From JAEHDI01 sp035455185 (GTDB taxonomy: Bacteria > Acidobacteriota > Terriglobia > Bryobacterales > Bryobacteraceae): DNA of 24,516 bases. The DNA lies in the NCBI GenBank assembly GCA_035455185.1, contig DATIFQ010000233.1, positions 1-24,516 on the forward strand, given 5' to 3'. Below the pieces are notes generated by a model that was not told the origin of the DNA, did not search any database, and saw nothing but the letters and a program-made list of their open reading frames with translations. The position numbers and the translations under genes are program-made. This document shows, piece by piece, positions 10,138 through 16,346 of this stretch (its first letter is position 1; each line of letters starts with the position of its first letter).

Positions 10138-10808
10138 AGCACGCTCTCCAGATCGTTGATGTCGTTCAGCACCGCAACGGCGTTTTCTGCCTCAAGCAGC
10201 GCCACGAGCTCCTCGCGGCGGGGGTTGTCCGGTGAAGCGATTCCGATGAACGGGACGCCGGCCGCCCGTGCGCTGCGCGCATCATCGACGGTATCGCCGA
10301 CATACCGGAGCCTCGCGCCGCCGGTGATGTCCGAGATCTTTAGCAGGCCGTCGGGGGCAGGTTTGCCATGGACCACGTCGTCTGTGCCGACGACAGGATC
10401 GAACGGCAGCGTTCTCGCGAAACGGTCCAATGTGACTTGCGCCTCGTCTCGCAGCCTGCCCGTAAAGATGGCCAGGCGGTAACGCGCACCAAGCCGCTCG
10501 AGCAATCCGGGCTTCGCGATCCATCGTTCCTGGAAGATCAATCCGTCCTTTCCATCTCCAAAAAAGAAAGTCTGGAATTGAGTGACCACGGTATCGTAAT
10601 CCACGTTCACGCCGTAATCGCGGATGATCTTTTGGGAGAGCGCCCAGTCGTTGTTCCAACCACCGGCGTTCTTCCAATCCTGAATGAACTCGTGGCTGAC
10701 CTCGCGGCCGGTGAAGTACTGCACGGTACGGCGTATGGTCTCCCTGTACGACGCCGTCACGTCGACCAGCACGCCGTCCATGTCAAAGATGAGCACTTCG
10801 TCTGGCAT
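10134..10808 (-). CDS. HAD-superfamily phosphatase in his operon, candidate histidinol-phosphate phosphatase
   Basis: A 224-residue class IA HAD hydrolase. Motifs: FDMDGVLVD (nucleophile Asp9, Asp11), Thr116 in IFTGR, Lys149 in GKPAPD, and VGDTVDDARSA (Asp172, Asp176). The residues between motifs I and II form a helical cap rich in aromatics (GGWNNDWALSQK). A longer frame starts at 10880, but ATG 10808 begins just before motif I and overlaps the hisC stop (ATGA); its own stop overlaps hisB (GTGA). Histidine synthesis needs a histidinol-phosphatase, and neither a PHP-type, an inositol-monophosphatase-type nor a HisB-fused one appears in the operon. A tightly coupled HAD protein between the aminotransferase and the dehydratase is the obvious candidate. 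The assignment rests on context; the substrate is not proven by sequence. Confidence 0.8.
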   Translation of the reverse strand: MPDEVLIFDMDGVLVDVTASYRETIRRTVQYFTGREVSHEFIQDWKNAGGWNNDWALSQKIIRDYGVNVDYDTVVTQFQTFFFGDGKDGLIFQERWIAKPGLLERLGARYRLAIFTGRLRDEAQVTLDRFARTLPFDPVVGTDDVVHGKPAPDGLLKISDITGGARLRYVGDTVDDARSARAAGVPFIGIASPDNPRREELVALLEAENAVAVLNDINDLESVL

Positions 10809-11884
10809 CACCAGATCTCCTCGAGGGCCGCCAGGAAGCGGCGAGTCTGCTCGCGGGTGCCGACGGTCACGCGGACGCATCCGGGAAGTTCGTAGCTGCG
10901 GTCCCGGACGAGCACACCCATTTCACGCAGCCGGTCGCGAATTTCGATCGCCCGGCCGCCTGCCCGAAAGAGTACAAAATTCGCCTTGCTATGGAAGTAC
11001 GTGATACCGAGCCGCTCCAAGCCTTCGTACAGAAGATCCCGGGAGGAGATCGCCTCGGAGACATAGTTCGAAATGTATTCGGTGTCCCGCACGGCCTCTC
11101 GCGCGGCCAGCGCCGCCAACATGTTCACGCTGTACGGCGACTGGGCTTTGTGAAGGTAGTTGATATTGACCTCCTGCGAGAAGACGCAACCCAGCCGCAT
11201 TGCAGCCATACCGTAGACCTTCGAGAACGTCCGGCTCACCAACAGGTTCGAGAAACGGCCGATCATTCCGAGCGCGGTGACTCCGCAGAACTCGTAGTAG
11301 GCTTCGTCGATCAGCACGGCGGCGCCGGGGGCTTTTTCGAGGATCTGAACGACTCCATCGAGCGAGAGCCCCGTTCCGGTCGGGTTGTTCGGGTTGGCGA
11401 TCAGGACCGCTCGGGTAGATGGCCGTATCGCATCGAGCAATTCCGAAAGCGGGAACGCAAGGTCTGCGGGGCGGTAGTCCACCTCGCGGATCGACGCTCC
11501 GGCAACTTCCGCATAGAACCGGTACATGGCGTAGGACGGCCGCAACAACACAACATCGTCGCCATTGTCCACGTACGTGTTGACGATCACCTGGATCGCT
11601 TCGTCCGTGCCGTTCGTCAAGAGGAGTTGGTCTTCAACAACCCCGAAAAACCCGGCTAGGTCCTTCTTCGCTTCGACGTACTCGGGGTAGACGGCTAGTT
11701 GATCCTCGGTCAGCTTCTGTTTGAGGAATTCGATCACTCGGGGTGAACAGCCGAGGGTGTTCTCGTTAAAGTCGAGGCGAAGTTTGCCGGCGCGGCCACC
11801 CGTAGGGGGCGAGTACGGGGCCATCCGCAACACCGCTTCACGAGGCCGAAGAACACCGGCGGGAATTTCGAGCCAGTCAGCCAC
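10808..11884 (-). CDS. hisC: Histidinol-phosphate aminotransferase
   Basis: PLP enzyme that transfers the amino group of glutamate to imidazole acetol phosphate. From GTG 11884 it has 358 residues, the usual size. Fold-type I landmarks: RLDFNEN near the N-terminus, NPNNPTGT, VLIDEAYYEF (Asp binding the pyridine nitrogen), and SRTFSKVYGMAAMRLG with the Schiff-base lysine (Lys222). A longer frame runs to 11959, but its extra Arg-rich N-terminus lies inside hisD and is not family-like. GTG 11884 is preceded by GGAGG within hisD and gives VADWLEIP, so hisC overlaps hisD by 8 bp. The stop overlaps the HAD gene (ATGA). Confidence 0.94.
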   Translation of the reverse strand: MADWLEIPAGVLRPREAVLRMAPYSPPTGGRAGKLRLDFNENTLGCSPRVIEFLKQKLTEDQLAVYPEYVEAKKDLAGFFGVVEDQLLLTNGTDEAIQVIVNTYVDNGDDVVLLRPSYAMYRFYAEVAGASIREVDYRPADLAFPLSELLDAIRPSTRAVLIANPNNPTGTGLSLDGVVQILEKAPGAAVLIDEAYYEFCGVTALGMIGRFSNLLVSRTFSKVYGMAAMRLGCVFSQEVNINYLHKAQSPYSVNMLAALAAREAVRDTEYISNYVSEAISSRDLLYEGLERLGITYFHSKANFVLFRAGGRAIEIRDRLREMGVLVRDRSYELPGCVRVTVGTREQTRRFLAALEEIW

Positions 11885-13127
11885 GGATGCGCACCTCCAC
11901 CGAGCGCGCGTGAGCCTCGAGTCCCTCGGCCCGCGCCAAGGTCGTAATAGCCGGAGCAAGCTTGCACAGAGAAGTCGCGCCCAGTTCCTGCACCGAGATC
12001 ACCTTCACGAAGTCGGCGGAAGAGAGACCGGCACGCACACGGGCGGCCCCGGAAGTCGGCAGCACGTGGTTCGGTCCGGACGCGTAGTCGCCTGCCGCCT
12101 CCGGGCTGTGCGGTCCGACGAAGACGCTGCCGGCGCTTGTGACGAGCTTCACCAGAGAGGCGTCCGGGATGCTCAGGTGTTCCGGCGCGAAGCAGTTGGA
12201 GATCTCCATCGCGCGTTCGATCGACTTCACGAGGATGATCATGCTGTTCTTTTCGATCGCCACGCGCGCCGTAGGGGCGGTCGGCAGGTCCGCCAGTTGC
12301 CGGTCCACTTCACGTGCCACCGCCGTCGCCAGCCGCTTTGATGTGGTGACGAGAATCGCTGAGGCGTCTGTGTCATGTTCCGCCTGCGCCAGCATGTCGG
12401 CTGCAATGACGCGCGGATCTCCGTCCGCCGCAACGATCAGGATTTCGGTGGGACCGGCGATGAAGTCGATGCCGACTTCTCCGGCAAGAAGCTTCTTAGC
12501 CGCAGCCACGTAGATGTTGCCCGGTCCAACGATGCGGTCCACCTTCGGCACCGTCTCGGTACCGAAGGCAAACGCCGCTATAGCGTGGGCCCCACCCATC
12601 CGGTAAACGCTGCTTACGTTGAGGAACCGTGCGGTGCCGAGGACTTCCGGCGACGGCCGTGGCGAAGCTACGCAGCAACGCCGTACGCCGGCGACCTGCG
12701 CCGGGATGACCGTCATCAGCAGTGTCGAGGGCAGGGGATAACGTCCCGAGGGAACGTACGCTGCCATGGCGCCGAGAGGCCGCACGATTTGTCCGGTTCG
12801 ATGACCGTCGCGCGAGCGCACCGTCTTTGCCACCGGCAGTTGCATCCGTGCAAAATCGCGAATGTTGCGGGCGGCGGTGCGAACAGCCCTGCGGAATGCG
12901 GATGTGACTCCCCTGTAGGCTGCCTCGGTGTCACTTGCCGGCACCTCCACGGACAGCCGTCCACGCTCCAGTCCGTCAAACTTTCGCACGTACTTGAGAA
13001 GCGCCCGATCACCGTGCTTGCGAACGGCCTCGAGGATGGGAGCAACGGTCTGCTCGGCCTCTGTCAGACGTGCCGTCCGGCGTTGAAGGAACCTGTCTGC
13101 CTGTTTGTCGTCTATGATCCGAATCAT
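11877..13127 (-). CDS. hisD: Histidinol dehydrogenase
   Basis: Zn enzyme that oxidises L-histidinol to histidine in two NAD-dependent steps, the end of the pathway. It has 416 residues. Active-site residues are present: Gln248 and His251 (AQAEHDTDA), Glu316-His317 (FAPEHL), Asp347 (AAGDYASGPNH) and His406 near the C-terminus (EGLEAHARSVEVR). GPGNIYV and AGPTEIL are classic family blocks. Start ATG 13127 lies 27 bp after the hisG stop, one of only two non-overlapping junctions in the operon; the only purine-rich match before it is a weak GGCAGG. Its 3' end overlaps hisC by 8 bp. Confidence 0.96.
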   Translation of the reverse strand: MIRIIDDKQADRFLQRRTARLTEAEQTVAPILEAVRKHGDRALLKYVRKFDGLERGRLSVEVPASDTEAAYRGVTSAFRRAVRTAARNIRDFARMQLPVAKTVRSRDGHRTGQIVRPLGAMAAYVPSGRYPLPSTLLMTVIPAQVAGVRRCCVASPRPSPEVLGTARFLNVSSVYRMGGAHAIAAFAFGTETVPKVDRIVGPGNIYVAAAKKLLAGEVGIDFIAGPTEILIVAADGDPRVIAADMLAQAEHDTDASAILVTTSKRLATAVAREVDRQLADLPTAPTARVAIEKNSMIILVKSIERAMEISNCFAPEHLSIPDASLVKLVTSAGSVFVGPHSPEAAGDYASGPNHVLPTSGAARVRAGLSSADFVKVISVQELGATSLCKLAPAITTLARAEGLEAHARSVEVRIRG

Positions 13128-13154
13128 TGGCGCCTGCCTGCCGCTGACCCACGG

Positions 13155-14024
13155 CTACATCACAATCTTGTTCAACGGATACTCCACGATGCCCTGCGCG
13201 CCAGCCTCCTTCAGCCGGGGGATGATCGAGCGCACGGTCGATTCGTCAAGAATAGTGTTCACTGCCAGCCATTCCTCGTCGCTCAAGTGTGAGATTGTGG
13301 GCCGCTTGAGTGCGGGAAGCACGGCAAGCACCGCGTCGAGGTTCTTTCGCTCGACGTTGAGCATGAGGCCGACCTTGCCCAGAGCGTTGATTGCGCCCTC
13401 CAGGAGCATCCGGATGTCCTCGAGTTTCCGGCGCTTCCACTCGTCGCACCAGGAATCGAGATTGGCGATGAGCTGGGTGTTGGATTCGAGCACGGTCTCG
13501 ATGATCCTCAGCTTGTTGGCCCGGAGCGAGGAGCCTGTCTCCGTAACTTCGACAATCGCGTCGGCGAGCACCGGCGGCTTCACCTCCGTGGCGCCCCAGC
13601 TAAACTCGACCTTCGCGGTCACTCCATGGCTCGCGAGATAGCGGCGGGTCGCGTTGACGAGTTCGGTCGCGATGACCTTGCCTTCCAGATCCTTCACGCT
13701 GCGAAACGTCGAAGCCTCGGGCACGGCGAGAACCCACCGCACCTTTCCGAAGCTCTGCTTGGCGTAGATCAGATCGGCGATGGTCCGGACTTTCGCCTCC
13801 GTCTCCATGACCCAGTCGTGGCCGGTGAGACCGGCGTCGAGCACGCCGTCTTCGACGTAACGCGCCATCTCCTGCGCCCGAATGAGCATGCACTCGATCT
13901 CCGGATCGTCAATGGCCGGAAAATACGACCGGCTGCTTGTGGTGATGCTGAAGCCCGCGCGCCGGAACAGGTCTATCGTGGCGCTCTCGAGGCTGCCTTT
14001 GGGGATGCCGAGTTTCAGTTTCAC
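13155..14024 (-). CDS. hisG: ATP phosphoribosyltransferase, long form
   Basis: First committed step: condenses ATP and PRPP to phosphoribosyl-ATP; normally feedback-inhibited by histidine. From GTG 14024 it has 289 residues, matching the long form with a C-terminal regulatory ACT-like domain, which does not need HisZ. LKLGIPKGSLESAT begins the catalytic domain, GLTGHDWVME and VTETGSSLRANKLRI follow (the PRPP loop region), and the last 75 residues (from about KVGLMLNVERKNL to the end) are the regulatory domain. The longer frame to 14081 is rejected because GTG 14024 overlaps the hisI stop (GTGA) and gives the family N-terminus. Confidence 0.95.
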   Translation of the reverse strand: MKLKLGIPKGSLESATIDLFRRAGFSITTSSRSYFPAIDDPEIECMLIRAQEMARYVEDGVLDAGLTGHDWVMETEAKVRTIADLIYAKQSFGKVRWVLAVPEASTFRSVKDLEGKVIATELVNATRRYLASHGVTAKVEFSWGATEVKPPVLADAIVEVTETGSSLRANKLRIIETVLESNTQLIANLDSWCDEWKRRKLEDIRMLLEGAINALGKVGLMLNVERKNLDAVLAVLPALKRPTISHLSDEEWLAVNTILDESTVRSIIPRLKEAGAQGIVEYPLNKIVM

Positions 14025-14401
14025 TGGCCGCCTCCGTAGACCTGTTTCGGGTCGTAAACTGGCGGCTCGGATTCCATCCACTGGCCGTTTTGGAGTGTCC
14101 GGTAGAAGCAGCTCCTGTAGCCGTTGTGGCAGACTCCGGGTCCAAGGGCTTCCACCTTGACGAGCACGGCATCCTGGTCGCAGTCGGTCGAGATCTCGCG
14201 GACGACGAGCCGGTGCCCGGACGTCTCTCCCTTAAGCCACAGCTTGTTCCGGGAACGGCTGTAGAAGGTGGCAAAGCCCGTTTCCACAGTCTTCCGGAAC
14301 GCTTCTTCGTTCATAAATCCGAGCATGAGGACGCGCCCTGTAGCATGGTCCTGAATCACGGCCGGCGCCAGCCCGCCGAGCTTGTTGAAGTCTAGGTTCA
14401 T
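14021..14401 (-). CDS. hisI: Phosphoribosyl-AMP cyclohydrolase (monofunctional, no HisE domain)
   Basis: Opens the adenine ring of phosphoribosyl-AMP, the third step. It has 126 residues. Mg ligands are in DCDQDA (Asp73, Asp75, Asp77, with Cys74 for zinc), and the zinc motif is GVCHNGYRSCF (Cys91, Cys98). Only the HisI domain is present; there is no C-terminal HisE, and no hisE elsewhere in the operon, so PR-ATP pyrophosphohydrolase must be encoded elsewhere. It is the first structural gene. ATG 14401 lies 13 nt after the U-run of the attenuator and has no visible Shine-Dalgarno sequence. Its stop overlaps hisG (GTGA). Confidence 0.95.
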   Translation of the reverse strand: MNLDFNKLGGLAPAVIQDHATGRVLMLGFMNEEAFRKTVETGFATFYSRSRNKLWLKGETSGHRLVVREISTDCDQDAVLVKVEALGPGVCHNGYRSCFYRTLQNGQWMESEPPVYDPKQVYGGGQ

Positions 14402-14413
14402 ACCGGCACTAAC

Positions 14414-14443
14414 AAAAAAGCCCGCCTGACCTCCGGCGGGCTT
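14414..14443 (-). terminator. Intrinsic terminator in the his leader (attenuator)
   Basis: On the minus strand, AAGCCCGCC (14443-14435) pairs perfectly with GGCGGGCTT (14426-14418) around an 8-nt loop, and six T follow from 14419 to 14414; the outer A-T pairs share the start of that run. It lies between the His-rich leader ORF and hisI, so it would stop transcription before the structural genes. On the plus strand the hairpin is followed only by a broken T-tract and no plus-strand gene precedes it, so it acts for the minus strand. Confidence 0.9.
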
Positions 14444-14468
14444 CCTTTCGTTTTCGTTCCGAATTTGC

Positions 14469-14540
14469 TTAACAGTCAGCCCGTCGCGCGAGTTGAGCCC
14501 GATGGTGGTGATGATGCCGGGCGACGGACAGGTTTCGCAT
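14469..14540 (-). CDS. hisL: his operon leader peptide with five consecutive His codons
   Basis: A 23-codon ORF from ATG 14540 to TAA 14469, reading MRNLSVAR, then five His (CAT CAT CAC CAC CAT, codons 9-13), then RAQLARRADC. It lies directly upstream of the attenuator hairpin and hisI. Ribosome stalling at these codons when charged His-tRNA is scarce would set the fold of the RNA that follows. The peptide itself needs no function. The start is 9 nt after a strong extended -10 box, so the mRNA probably begins only a few bases before the ATG. Five His codons in a row in a frame that opens at the promoter and closes before the terminator are very unlikely by chance. The name hisL is by role; I cannot align it to enterobacterial HisL. 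Confidence 0.88.
   Translation of the reverse strand: MRNLSVARHHHHHRAQLARRADC
14478..14527 (-). promoter_or_regulatory. Alternative pairing segments of the his attenuator (pause and antiterminator hairpins)
   Basis: Reading the minus strand: segment 1, CCGTCGC (14527-14521), pairs with segment 2, GCGACGG (14487-14481). Segment 2 extends as CGGGCT (14483-14478), which pairs with AGCCCG (14442-14437) in the 5' arm of the terminator. A ribosome stalled on the His codons (14516-14502) would cover segment 1 and leave segment 2 free to sequester the terminator arm. A ribosome at the stop codon (14471-14469) would cover segment 2 and let the terminator form. A second CGGGCT (14501-14496) follows the His codons directly. 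Pairings were read by eye; energies were not computed. Confidence 0.75.
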
Positions 14541-14549
14541 GGAAACCTC

Positions 14550-14558
14550 AGTATACCA
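14550..14558 (-). promoter_or_regulatory. his operon promoter, extended -10
   Basis: The minus strand reads TGGTATACT: an extended TGn plus -10 TATACT (14555-14550), 9 nt before the leader ATG at 14540. No good -35 is seen 17 bp upstream, as is common with extended -10 promoters. It is back-to-back with the plus-strand TATAAT at 14590-14595. Confidence 0.65.
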
Positions 14559-14589
14559 AACCCCAGCGGTCAGAGGCGCCGATTTCGGT

Positions 14590-14595
14590 TATAAT
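14590..14595 (+). promoter_or_regulatory. -10 promoter element for the ThuA-domain gene
   Basis: A consensus TATAAT, 30 nt before GTG 14626, with the SD GGAGGAGG at 14612-14619 between them. It supports the GTG start over ATG 14539, which would lie upstream of the promoter. Confidence 0.6.
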
Positions 14596-14625
14596 CTCCT
14601 CGTTTCACTGTGGAGGAGGTTTATC

Positions 14626-15441
14626 GTGCGCAGAATCATCGCGGCAGGTCTCATCTTTCTCTGTTCAAGCTTCTTGTGGGCGCAGCAGACTGCGCCTCCG
14701 AAGATCCAGGTTTTGATCATCACCGGACAGAACGGACACGACTGGCGTTCCGTCACCCCGGAACTGCGGAAAGCCCTCGAGGATACCGGACGCTTTGAGG
14801 TGCGTGTCACCGAGGAGTTCCGGGATGCGGGTCCTCAAACCCTGGCTCCGTACGACCTCGTCGTGTTGAATTACTTCGAGCGCCGCCAGCCCGACCTCTG
14901 GTGGGGTGAGAGGGCTCAGAACGCGCTCCTCGACTACGTCCGTTCGGGCAAGGGCCTGGTGATGTACCATTTCTCCACCGCAGCCTTTGATGGCTGGACA
15001 GAGTACGAAAAGATGTCGGGCGGGAACTGGCGTCCCAACAACGGGCATCATTCGCCATCCCACGATTTCACCGTGGATATCAAGGACTCCGACCACCCGA
15101 TCACCCGCGGCCTGAAAAAGTCATTCCCACAGCCACACGACGAGTTGTACGCGAACCTGAAGTGGCAGCCGGCGGATACGTACCATGTCCTGGCTACCGC
15201 TTGGGACGACCATTCCCTCTACGGCGGCAAGGCGAGGCAGCCCACGCCCGGCGCCGGATTGGACCAGCCGATGCTGTGGACTCTCAACTACGGTAAAGGC
15301 CGTGTGTTCGGGACAGCGTTGGGCCATGACGCCCCGGCGGTCCGGACGCCCGCGTTTGTTACAACATTCACTCGCGGCGCCGAGTGGGTCGCCACGGGCG
15401 CGGTGACTTTACCCGTCCCACCCGAAATGGCCGCCCGGTGA
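14626..15441 (+). CDS. Exported ThuA-like domain protein
   Basis: A 271-residue protein with an N-terminal Sec signal peptide (two Arg, hydrophobic core to about residue 17, likely cut after the Ala of LWA, residue 19), so probably periplasmic. The body matches the ThuA (trehalose-utilisation) family, a flavodoxin/class I amidotransferase-like fold: VLIITGQNGHDW, YDLVVLNYFER, GKGLVMYHFSTAAF and the C-terminal GKGRVFGTALGHDAPAVRTPAF. The biochemical role of this family is poorly defined, with proposed links to disaccharide metabolism. An ATG at 14539 is in frame, but it precedes the TATAAT box, has no SD and would bury the signal peptide; GTG 14626 has a strong SD. Divergent from the his operon; ends 23 bp from the converging methyltransferase. 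Confidence 0.85.
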   Translation: MRRIIAAGLIFLCSSFLWAQQTAPPKIQVLIITGQNGHDWRSVTPELRKALEDTGRFEVRVTEEFRDAGPQTLAPYDLVVLNYFERRQPDLWWGERAQNALLDYVRSGKGLVMYHFSTAAFDGWTEYEKMSGGNWRPNNGHHSPSHDFTVDIKDSDHPITRGLKKSFPQPHDELYANLKWQPADTYHVLATAWDDHSLYGGKARQPTPGAGLDQPMLWTLNYGKGRVFGTALGHDAPAVRTPAFVTTFTRGAEWVATGAVTLPVPPEMAAR

Positions 15442-15464
15442 TCGTCCCGGGCGAAAATGGCCCA

Positions 15465-16265
15465 TCATTTTACCGGAGGGCCGGCCGGTTTCCTGGCGCA
15501 GGCAGCGACGAAACAGGCCGTAAGAGGCCAGGTCGGAAGCGCGTCGAGACGAGAGAAGAGTCCTAGCAGCCATCGAATCGGGGTGTCGGCGCGTTTTCCC
15601 AGCGTACCGCGCAGACCGAGAAAGAGTAGCGTCGAAATCAGCCTCGGGTTGTGGATCAGGCGGGATTTGGCGGCGACTTCCAGCCCGTGTTTCTCGAGAG
15701 ACTGAATCAAGCCCCTCAAAGAGGTGGTGTACCCGAGTGGAAACGGCCCGACCCCGAGACGCGACAACAGGCGAAGCAGTTGATAGAGCGGGTTGTACGC
15801 GTTGTCGATGCTAATGACCAGCACTCCGCCGGGACGCAGCACGCGGGCGAGTTCACTCAGCGCAGCCTGAAACTCCTCGCGAGTGTCGAAGTGATCCAGC
15901 GTCGAGTTGGAAACGATCACGTCGACCAAATCCGAGCGCAACGGTAGACTCCGGACATCGGCGGCCAGAACGAACGCCGTGCCCAATGGCGACCGCCGCA
16001 AGGCGCGCGCAGCGGTCGGCCAGCTGACATCGATTCCAATCACCCGGTGCGGCCCGGGAAACAAATCGAAAAGAATCTGGTCCTCGCCGAACGCCTCCTC
16101 GAACAGATCCGTTTTCAGGACCGACTCAACCGGACAACCCTCCGTCCATCTCCGGATGAGCTGCTGGTGGACCTCCCGCTTCTGGCGAGCCACCAGTGGG
16201 TCGAGATACCAGGAGGGCGCAGGCGCTTCAGCGACGCGATCCCATCTGCCATCGTTCGCAGACAC
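15465..16265 (-). CDS. Class I SAM-dependent methyltransferase
   Basis: A 266-residue protein. Methyltransferase_11-like features: VIGIDVS (acidic end of strand 2, ribose contact), AADVRSLPLRSDLVDVIVSNSTLDHF (motifs II-III) and ARVLRPGGVLVISIDN (post-motif). Motif I is unusual: in place of the E/DxGxGxG loop it reads VLKTDLFEEAFG. The C-terminal third has a hydrophobic stretch around LISTLLFLGLRG that may dock to a membrane or lipid substrate. Substrate unknown. The start is GTG 16265, with GGGAGG abutting it and a TACAAT -10 ending 6 nt upstream, so it is probably leaderless. It stands alone between a converging ThuA gene and a diverging lyase gene. Confidence 0.8.
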   Translation of the reverse strand: MSANDGRWDRVAEAPAPSWYLDPLVARQKREVHQQLIRRWTEGCPVESVLKTDLFEEAFGEDQILFDLFPGPHRVIGIDVSWPTAARALRRSPLGTAFVLAADVRSLPLRSDLVDVIVSNSTLDHFDTREEFQAALSELARVLRPGGVLVISIDNAYNPLYQLLRLLSRLGVGPFPLGYTTSLRGLIQSLEKHGLEVAAKSRLIHNPRLISTLLFLGLRGTLGKRADTPIRWLLGLFSRLDALPTWPLTACFVAACARKPAGPPVK

Positions 16266-16271
16266 CCTCCC

Positions 16272-16277
16272 ATTGTA
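16272..16277 (-). promoter_or_regulatory. -10 promoter element for the methyltransferase
   Basis: TACAAT on the minus strand, 6 nt before GTG 16265, with a TG two bases farther upstream than the usual extended position. It predicts a transcript starting at the start codon. Confidence 0.5.
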
Positions 16278-16316
16278 CGCACCGGTCGCCTCGATCTATT
16301 AGAGATAAAAGAGTCT

Positions 16317-16322
16317 TATAAT
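16317..16322 (+). promoter_or_regulatory. -10 promoter element for the lyase operon
   Basis: Consensus TATAAT 24 nt before ATG 16347, with SD GGGAGG at 16336-16341. It is the only strong promoter-like site before the five-gene run that follows and is divergent from the methyltransferase promoter 40 bp away. Confidence 0.6.
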
Positions 16323-16346
16323 TCCATTAGCGTTTGGGAGGTGTGA

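Noticed and set aside
9109..10482. 457-codon plus-strand frame opposite hisH, hisB and the HAD gene
   Set aside because: Arg/Ser-rich translation without family motifs, antisense to three genes with complete catalytic residues; a GC-rich shadow frame.
14418..14443. The his-leader hairpin as a plus-strand terminator
   Set aside because: No plus-strand gene ends upstream of it and the plus-strand T-tract is interrupted; the six-U run is on the minus strand.
14539..14625. Upstream ATG start for the ThuA-domain protein
   Set aside because: It lies upstream of the TATAAT box, has no SD, and would hide a clear signal peptide; GTG 14626 has GGAGGAGG.
15449..15463. GGGC...GCCC hairpin between the converging ThuA and methyltransferase genes
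   Set aside because: Only 4 bp and no U-run; too weak to call a terminator.
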